This document shows positions 7,793-12,075 of a stretch of 12,075 nucleotides of DNA, one piece after another. Positions within the stretch are counted from its first letter, which is position 1. Every line of letters starts with the position of its first letter. The notes under the pieces are model-generated. The model saw only the letters and a program-made list of their open reading frames with translations, did not search any database and was not told the origin of the DNA. Made by a program: the position numbers and the translations under genes. This DNA is from Bacteroides_E sp964522975 (GTDB lineage Bacteria > Bacteroidota > Bacteroidia > Bacteroidales > Bacteroidaceae), in the NCBI GenBank assembly GCA_964522975.1, contig CAZFXK010000077.1, forward strand, positions 1 to 12,075, given 5' to 3'.

Positions 7793-8832
7793 TTCTTCTT
7801 CCTATCATATAATATATCTGTTTTTATAATAATGAATATCAACAAAGCCGATAATATTAAGTACAATATTTTTGTTTTGCTATAATCTCCTAATGCATAA
7901 AATATTGATAATATTGAAAATAACATATTAATAACATAAATAACCAAGATGCTTACCTTATTTGAAAACTTCAATTTTAATAATTGGTGGTGTAAATGTT
8001 CTTTATCCGCTTTTCCTATGCCATTTTTATTAATCAATCTTCTTAAAATAGCTAATATTGTATCTGAAATTGGAATTCCTAATATAAAAATAGGTATAAC
8101 CAGTGATGTTAAAGTAGCGACTTTATAACCTAACAATGCTATGACTGATATCATAAAACCTAAAAACATGCTTCCTGTATCACCCAAGAATATAGACGCC
8201 GGCGGAAAGTTATGAAACAAAAAGCCAAGAGTAGAACCTATCATTATCATAGTAAGAATTATGTCTAATTCTAACACTTTGTTAAGTATAAAAGCTATAA
8301 TCCCGATTGTAACAAAATAAATGAAACTAATGCCCGAGGCCAAACCATCTAACCCATCTATCAAATTAATCGCGTTAGTAATAGATACGATAAAAAAAAC
8401 TGATAAAATTTGACCGAATATTTTTCCGAAAAACAAATAAACACCCGCAAATTGTATTTCTGTAAAATATATTCCACCGTATAATACTACAACCAATGAT
8501 GCAATGATTTGCATTATGAATTTATACCGTGCTTTTATAGATTTAATATCATCTACAATTCCAGTTAAAATAATTATAAAAGAACCAATCAAAATAGAAA
8601 TAATTTGCAATGATAGTTTTCCAAAGAAAATATATCCAAACAAAAAAGATGTAAATATAGCTAACCCACCCAATCTCGGAATAGGTTTAATATGCACACT
8701 TCTTTTGTTGGGTATGTCAATTGCGTTAATATGATGAGATAATTTTTTAGTTATAAATGTTGTTATAAAACTAATTACAAATGTGACAGCTATAATAAAA
8801 AATATGTTGTGATTATTTACAATCAAATTCAT
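7789..8832 (-). CDS. TagO/WecA-like undecaprenyl-phosphate sugar-1-phosphate transferase
   Basis: A 347-residue polytopic enzyme of the MraY/WecA family predicted to start glycan assembly by moving a HexNAc-1-phosphate (usually GlcNAc) from its UDP donor to undecaprenyl phosphate. All family motifs are present: PNKRSVH (41-47), PIPRLGG (50-56), the Asp pair DD (94-95), NAINLIDGLDG (153-163), FLGDTGS (215-221) and the histidine loop HLHHQL (279-284) characteristic of WecA/TagO rather than MraY. About ten to eleven membrane spans and a short lysine-rich tail are seen, at normal length. The ATG is preceded by AGGAG with seven-base spacing. The gene begins 42 bases after the MBOAT gene, behind a possible internal promoter. 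Its inclusion means the cluster carries its own primer enzyme and does not rely on a PssY/WbaP-type one. Confidence 0.93.
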   Translation of the reverse strand: MNLIVNNHNIFFIIAVTFVISFITTFITKKLSHHINAIDIPNKRSVHIKPIPRLGGLAIFTSFLFGYIFFGKLSLQIISILIGSFIIILTGIVDDIKSIKARYKFIMQIIASLVVVLYGGIYFTEIQFAGVYLFFGKIFGQILSVFFIVSITNAINLIDGLDGLASGISFIYFVTIGIIAFILNKVLELDIILTMIMIGSTLGFLFHNFPPASIFLGDTGSMFLGFMISVIALLGYKVATLTSLVIPIFILGIPISDTILAILRRLINKNGIGKADKEHLHHQLLKLKFSNKVSILVIYVINMLFSILSIFYALGDYSKTKILYLILSALLIFIIIKTDILYDRKKK

Positions 8833-8874
8833 TTCAAAGCTCCTATCAATTATTATACACTAAAATTTATAATT
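8833..8874 (-). promoter_or_regulatory. Short gap with possible internal promoter upstream of the TagO-like gene
   Basis: This is the only gap above 15 bases inside the operon. On the minus strand it contains a perfect TATAAT (8857-8852), followed by the AGGAG ribosome binding site (8844-8840). No convincing -35 hexamer is found at 16-18 bases. A start about 7 bases after the -10 would give a leader of only about 13 bases. In DNA this AT-rich a TATAAT by chance is likely, so the call is weak. Confidence 0.3.
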
Positions 8875-10275
8875 TTAAAATTTGAAATATATAAACGGAT
8901 TATATTTTACACTTATTAAACTAGCAACTGAAAATCCAAAGATAAAAATCAAATAAATCATTTCCAATATTTTCAAATATATGTTTTTAGTTTGTTTTGT
9001 TTTCACATAATTAAAAAGAGGCAAACTCCCCACTATTCCTAAAAACATAAACGGAATTCCAAAAATCAAGTTTTTATTATTTACAATTAAAACTACGATG
9101 TTATCTGGTTTATAAGAAAACATAAATTGTAAAGCATAAAACATATCGTGAAAATTTTCTAGTCTAAATATAACCCACCCAATAATAAACAACAAAATTG
9201 TATAAAGTCTGGCAATAATTCTATGTTTTTTTAAAAAAGAAGATAATATTTCTTTTTCCAGAAGCAAAATCACACCATAATATAAACCCCACAAAACATA
9301 ATTCCAAGATGCTCCATGCCATAGGCCTGTTAACAGCCATACCAACATAATGTTTCGAATCCATTTAACTTTTGAAACTCTATTACCACCCAAAGGAATG
9401 TAAACATAATCTCTAAACCAACTAGATAACGAAATATGCCATCTTCTCCAAAATTCAGTAATATTTGTCGCAATATATGGGTAATTAAAGTTTTCTAAAA
9501 AAGTAAATCCAAACATTTTCCCCATACCTATTGCCATATCACTATATCCGCTGAAATCAAAATAAATTTGAATGGTATAAGCTATAGCAGCCAACCAAAG
9601 CACAGATGTACCATAATCATAAATGTTTCCATTATATATTGCGTCAGCAATCAGGGCTACATTATTAGCAATGATCACTTTTTTGCCCAAACCATATATA
9701 AAGCGTTTCATCCCCGAAACAAATTTTTCTAAAGTCTCTTTTCTTTCTTTTAATTCTTTTTCTATCGTTTCATACCTAACAATTGGGCCTGCAACTAACT
9801 GTGGAAACAACGAAATATATAACCCTAAATTTAATATACTTTTTTGCACTCGTACTTTTCTTCTATAAACATCTATTACATAAGATAAGATTTGGAATGT
9901 GTAAAAACTAATTCCTATAGGCAAAATAACTTTTATATTACTAAATTTATTTAAGTTAAAAACAACATTTATATTATCCAAAATAAATACAATATACTTA
10001 AAATATCCTAACATTAACAAATTTATAACAACCAACGTTATAAAATAAACTTTTCTCTTTATATCTTTCGACTTATCAATTAAAATCGCTCCTATGTAAT
10101 TCACGAATATAGAAAATAACATTAAAAGAATATATATTGGCTCTCCCCATGCATAAAATAATAAAGAAAATATGAATAACACTAAATTTTTAACTTTTAT
10201 ATTTTTTGAATAAAAATATAAAAATAACACTAACGGAAAAAATAAGAATAAAAACACCAAACTACTAAAAACCAT
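8875..10275 (-). CDS. MBOAT-family O-acyltransferase (AlgI/PatA-like)
   Basis: A 466-residue polytopic membrane protein predicted to carry acetyl groups across the membrane for O-acetylation of an extracytoplasmic glycan. Signatures include FPQLVAGPIVR (157-167), YFDFSGYSDMAIG (238-250), WRRWHISLSSWFRDY (276-290), IPLGGN (293-298) and TGLWHGASWNY (316-326) with the presumed catalytic His320. The C-terminal YNPFIYFKF is typical of the AlgI-like branch. A DltB role is unlikely because no dltA/C/D genes are nearby. The chosen ATG at 10275 shares its A with the previous gene's TAA (TAATG) and has AGGAGG seven bases upstream. An in-frame ATG at 10296 would add MDKGGCV, lies upstream of that site and has none of its own. 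The DHHW protein encoded just before is its usual partner. Confidence 0.93.
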   Translation of the reverse strand: MVFSSLVFLFLFFPLVLFLYFYSKNIKVKNLVLFIFSLLFYAWGEPIYILLMLFSIFVNYIGAILIDKSKDIKRKVYFITLVVINLLMLGYFKYIVFILDNINVVFNLNKFSNIKVILPIGISFYTFQILSYVIDVYRRKVRVQKSILNLGLYISLFPQLVAGPIVRYETIEKELKERKETLEKFVSGMKRFIYGLGKKVIIANNVALIADAIYNGNIYDYGTSVLWLAAIAYTIQIYFDFSGYSDMAIGMGKMFGFTFLENFNYPYIATNITEFWRRWHISLSSWFRDYVYIPLGGNRVSKVKWIRNIMLVWLLTGLWHGASWNYVLWGLYYGVILLLEKEILSSFLKKHRIIARLYTILLFIIGWVIFRLENFHDMFYALQFMFSYKPDNIVVLIVNNKNLIFGIPFMFLGIVGSLPLFNYVKTKQTKNIYLKILEMIYLIFIFGFSVASLISVKYNPFIYFKF

Positions 10276-11462
10276 TACACATCCTCCTTTATCCAAAATT
10301 CTTCAGAAGTATAAGCACCAAAATTCGCCAAAAACAATACAGTTGATATTTTATGTTTTTTTATGTAGTCATCTGGCGAAAAATACTCATTGTTCACATT
10401 AAAATAATAGCGTAAATCGATAATATATGTTTTGTTAAAGTGACTTGCTAAAAGTTGGTTTATAGAATTTGAAAAAGATGAGGAAATAATAAGTAAGTTT
10501 TCTTTTTTATCGTTGTTGTAATCATATATTACCTCCCCATAATCCCAACCATAAAATGCACCATAATGTCCTACATACTTTTCCCTTGAATAATTACCCT
10601 TAAAATAATTTTCTTGATTTCCGTAAGTTGTCTCTTTTCCATTGACAAAAGTCTTGTGCATAGGCAAATCAAATTTATAAACTTTAAAAGGTTCTTTTGA
10701 ACTAAAACCCAAATTAGCCCGACCAGCAGAACCTATAAAATTCACATCAAACGTCTCTTCCGATACAGGTTTATGAAATGGTTCATTTATTTTTAGCAAC
10801 TTTAATAAGTCTAAATATGCTTGATATGAACCCCTATGATTCCAATGGTGGTCCGTTTTATAAAAATAGTTAGTAAAAGTATCATATGAATCAATTTTCA
10901 GACGGTCAATGTTTTTAAATTTATCTAAAAATAACTGGTAATATTCATCGTTTTTTGAAGGATTATCAAAATCCATAGTGTCAGATGAAGTAACAAAATA
11001 AAAATACATTTCATCTAAATCGAAAAACGAATTATAATTATCATAAAATAAATTCAAACCCGAATTTAAATCTTGCAAGTCCATTGGTTTATTAACTAGA
11101 TAATCACCACAATTATACGTGAAAAAACCAGAACCAGCCGCCAAATAATTATAGCAAATATTTGGATGAAGGCGTTTAATTATTTTTAATTGAGTATTGT
11201 TCACTAAAGCATGATATGTTTTATATTTTAATTTTATTGTACCACTTGCTAAAACTTGATCACCCATTGCGTTTTCTAATGTTTGTTGAAAGTTTCCCTG
11301 TAAAAACGATTGTAAATCAAAATATGGATATTGTATTAAATTACGATTTTCTACAATCGAACTTTTTTTGGGTTCTTTAAATAACGAAACCCAAAAAATC
11401 GAAATTATCAACAAAATCATTGCTAAAAATATATAAGAAACAATCTTATCTGCTTTGGTCAT
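10275..11462 (-). CDS. DHHW/AlgX-like SGNH-type protein, probable extracytoplasmic O-acetyltransferase partner of the MBOAT
   Basis: A 395-residue protein with one N-terminal membrane anchor (about 7-27) and a long extracytoplasmic domain, fitting the DHHW/AlgX-AlgJ group that receives acetyl groups via an MBOAT and transfers them to polysaccharide. ENRNLIQYP (38-46) follows the anchor, as is usual. DHHWNHRG (204-211) supplies the presumed catalytic Asp204/His206, and ISSSFSNSI (326-334) supplies a candidate nucleophile Ser329 before Phe. The start was chosen at 11462 (MTKADK). An in-frame ATG at 11498 would add 12 residues, but it overlaps the promoter's extended -10 box and would not be on the message. 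GGGAG lies 12 bases before the chosen ATG, a slightly long spacing. This is the first gene of the operon, and its stop overlaps the MBOAT start. Confidence 0.88.
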   Translation of the reverse strand: MTKADKIVSYIFLAMILLIISIFWVSLFKEPKKSSIVENRNLIQYPYFDLQSFLQGNFQQTLENAMGDQVLASGTIKLKYKTYHALVNNTQLKIIKRLHPNICYNYLAAGSGFFTYNCGDYLVNKPMDLQDLNSGLNLFYDNYNSFFDLDEMYFYFVTSSDTMDFDNPSKNDEYYQLFLDKFKNIDRLKIDSYDTFTNYFYKTDHHWNHRGSYQAYLDLLKLLKINEPFHKPVSEETFDVNFIGSAGRANLGFSSKEPFKVYKFDLPMHKTFVNGKETTYGNQENYFKGNYSREKYVGHYGAFYGWDYGEVIYDYNNDKKENLLIISSSFSNSINQLLASHFNKTYIIDLRYYFNVNNEYFSPDDYIKKHKISTVLFLANFGAYTSEEFWIKEDV

Positions 11463-11488
11463 AAAAATTATCCGCTCCCACAAAATAT

Positions 11489-11497
11489 AGTATATCA
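11489..11497 (-). promoter_or_regulatory. Extended -10 promoter of the ten-gene polysaccharide operon
   Basis: On the minus strand the bases read TGATATACT, an extended -10 element (TG-N-TATACT, one mismatch from TATAAT). It lies 26 bases downstream of the end of the GH3 terminator. The -35 region at 17-base spacing (TTTTAT) is poor, as is common when an extended -10 is present. The predicted start near 11482 gives a leader of about 20 bases containing GGGAG before the ATG at 11462. It is the only promoter-like element in this short gap and, with the near-continuous gene packing downstream, would drive all ten genes. Confidence 0.6.
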
Positions 11498-11522
11498 TTA
11501 TTTTCTGTCTAATAAAAGTAAT

Positions 11523-11551
11523 AAAAAAGGCAATTAATTTATTGCCTTTTT
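11523..11551 (-). terminator. Intrinsic terminator of the GH3 gene, overlapping its stop codon
   Basis: The arms AAAAAGGCAAT (11524-11534) and ATTGCCTTTTT (11541-11551) pair perfectly over 11 bases around a six-base loop. In minus-strand reading the stem ends in a run of six T. The left half of the hairpin is coding sequence for the last residues of the GH3 protein, and the TAA stop falls at the loop/stem border. It separates GH3 transcription from the polysaccharide operon. Because both arms end in A/T runs, it might also stop plus-strand transcription. Confidence 0.88.
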
Positions 11552-12075
11552 GTTTAATTCTTTTATTTCTTTATTAATAGCGAGTCTATTGAGTGTTTTA
11601 AATTTAATATCGTCATTTATTTTATATTGTTCTTTAATTCTTAGGACGTTTTCTACTTGATTATCAATCTTAATTTTATTATTTAGTATTTGTTTTTTTA
11701 CTATAGGAAATATTTTTTCTATACCTGGATAATATTTAATTGGTATTAAATCTAATCCGGCTTTTAGACCAATTAGTATTGTTCTTTTTCTTCCATATCT
11801 ATATCTAACACTTCTCATAGATAACTCATCTGGTATTATTAAATTATTATATTTTAATCTACCTCTTATTTCTTTATTAATAAAGTTTTTAGATATAGAT
11901 GCTGGTTTATTATTAGTTTTATTAAGTATTTTAATATGCCCTATCATTATACCCGGTATATCATTATTTATAGCGTTTACGAACGGTTTAAGCTCTTTTT
12001 TTACATGTTTAGTGTAATCTCTTATTACAGGCAAAGTTCTGTGTGAATCAGCCTTTAAACCACCTTGCCCTGGAA
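11534..12075 (-). CDS. Glycoside hydrolase family 3, beta-N-acetylhexosaminidase (NagZ-like), 3' part only
   Basis: The reading frame is open to the right edge, so only the last 180 residues or so are seen. The in-frame TTG at 12034 is internal: upstream codons read PGQGGLKADSHRTLPVI, the conserved GH3 stretch, so the true start lies outside the window. ADSH holds the Asp/His dyad typical of NagZ-type enzymes. IPGIMIGHI and KPASIS follow the family pattern, and LIIPDELSM contains the expected nucleophile Asp. The family usually has PGHG where this protein has PGQG. The likely role is removing beta-linked N-acetylhexosamine from cell-wall or related glycans; location cannot be judged without the N-terminus. 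It ends in a strong terminator and is not part of the downstream operon. Confidence 0.85.
   Translation of the reverse strand, partial: PGQGGLKADSHRTLPVIRDYTKHVKKELKPFVNAINNDIPGIMIGHIKILNKTNNKPASISKNFINKEIRGRLKYNNLIIPDELSMRSVRYRYGRKRTILIGLKAGLDLIPIKYYPGIEKIFPIVKKQILNNKIKIDNQVENVLRIKEQYKINDDIKFKTLNRLAINKEIKELNKKAIN

Noticed and set aside
10276..10296. Upstream in-frame ATG giving a 473-residue MBOAT protein.
   Set aside because: The AGGAGG site and TAATG overlap point to the ATG at 10275, and the extra residues MDKGGCV are simply that site translated.
11465..11484. On the minus strand TTGTGGGAGCGGATAATT resembles the E. coli lac operator half-site (TTGTGAGCGGATAA) with one extra G.
   Set aside because: The symmetric second half is missing, no LacI-type regulator or lac gene is present, and the bases are explained by the leader with its GGGAG ribosome binding site. 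Treated as chance.
11463..11498. Upstream in-frame ATG giving a 407-residue DHHW protein.
   Set aside because: It overlaps the extended -10 promoter, has no ribosome binding site, and would put a Trp/Glu/Arg segment ahead of an already normal membrane-anchor start.
11534..12034. GH3 reading frame treated as a complete 166-residue gene starting at TTG 12034.
   Set aside because: The frame continues upstream to the window edge and encodes the conserved PGQG...ADSH stretch, so TTG is an internal Leu codon of a longer gene.

Overview
The window reads as one continuous minus-strand surface-polysaccharide operon from an AT-rich, Gram-positive-type bacterium (roughly 70% AT by eye). The standard genetic code fits: tryptophans are TGG and no ORF needs UGA read-through. 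Shine-Dalgarno sites of the AGGAGG/AGGTGAT type, extended -10 promoters, a TagO/WecA-like primer enzyme and a CDP-glycerol-dependent transferase all point to low-GC Bacillota (a Bacilli or Erysipelotrichia-like lineage is plausible). The sequence alone does not give a genus.

Layout, in the direction of transcription (high to low coordinates). The 3' part of a glycoside hydrolase family 3 gene enters from the right edge and ends at 11534 in a strong intrinsic terminator. Immediately after it, an extended -10 promoter (about 11489-11497) starts a tightly packed block of ten genes. They are: a DHHW/AlgX-like acetylation protein (11462-10275), an MBOAT acyltransferase (10275-8875), a TagO/WecA-like sugar-1-phosphate transferase (8832-7789), a Wzx-type flippase (7792-6257), an 809-residue protein joining a Wzy-like membrane polymerase to a GT4 glycosyltransferase (6288-3859), an Alg14-like/Alg13-like pair (3862-3392 and 3391-2912), a GT2 glycosyltransferase (2910-1924), a CDP-glycerol glycerophosphotransferase (1927-758) and a TagD-like cytidylyltransferase (743-279). 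Most junctions are stop/start overlaps of 1-32 bases or gaps of 0-14 bases. The one larger gap (42 bases, 8833-8874) carries a possible internal promoter. After 279 comes about 235 bases of non-coding DNA with a weak terminator and a candidate promoter. The first 14 codons of another minus-strand gene then run off the left edge.

How the genes fit together (inference from families). The TagO-like enzyme loads the first sugar phosphate onto undecaprenyl phosphate. The Alg13/14-like pair, the GT2 enzyme and the GT4 domain of the fusion extend the repeat unit. The TagD-like enzyme makes CDP-glycerol, and the TagB/F-like enzyme adds glycerol phosphate. Wzx flips the unit and the Wzy-like domain polymerises it outside. 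The MBOAT/DHHW pair then O-acetylates it. The predicted product is an O-acetylated, probably glycerol-phosphate-containing capsule or secondary wall polymer. The most unusual element is the Wzy-GT4 fusion. No mobile element, CRISPR array, rRNA or tRNA was seen.
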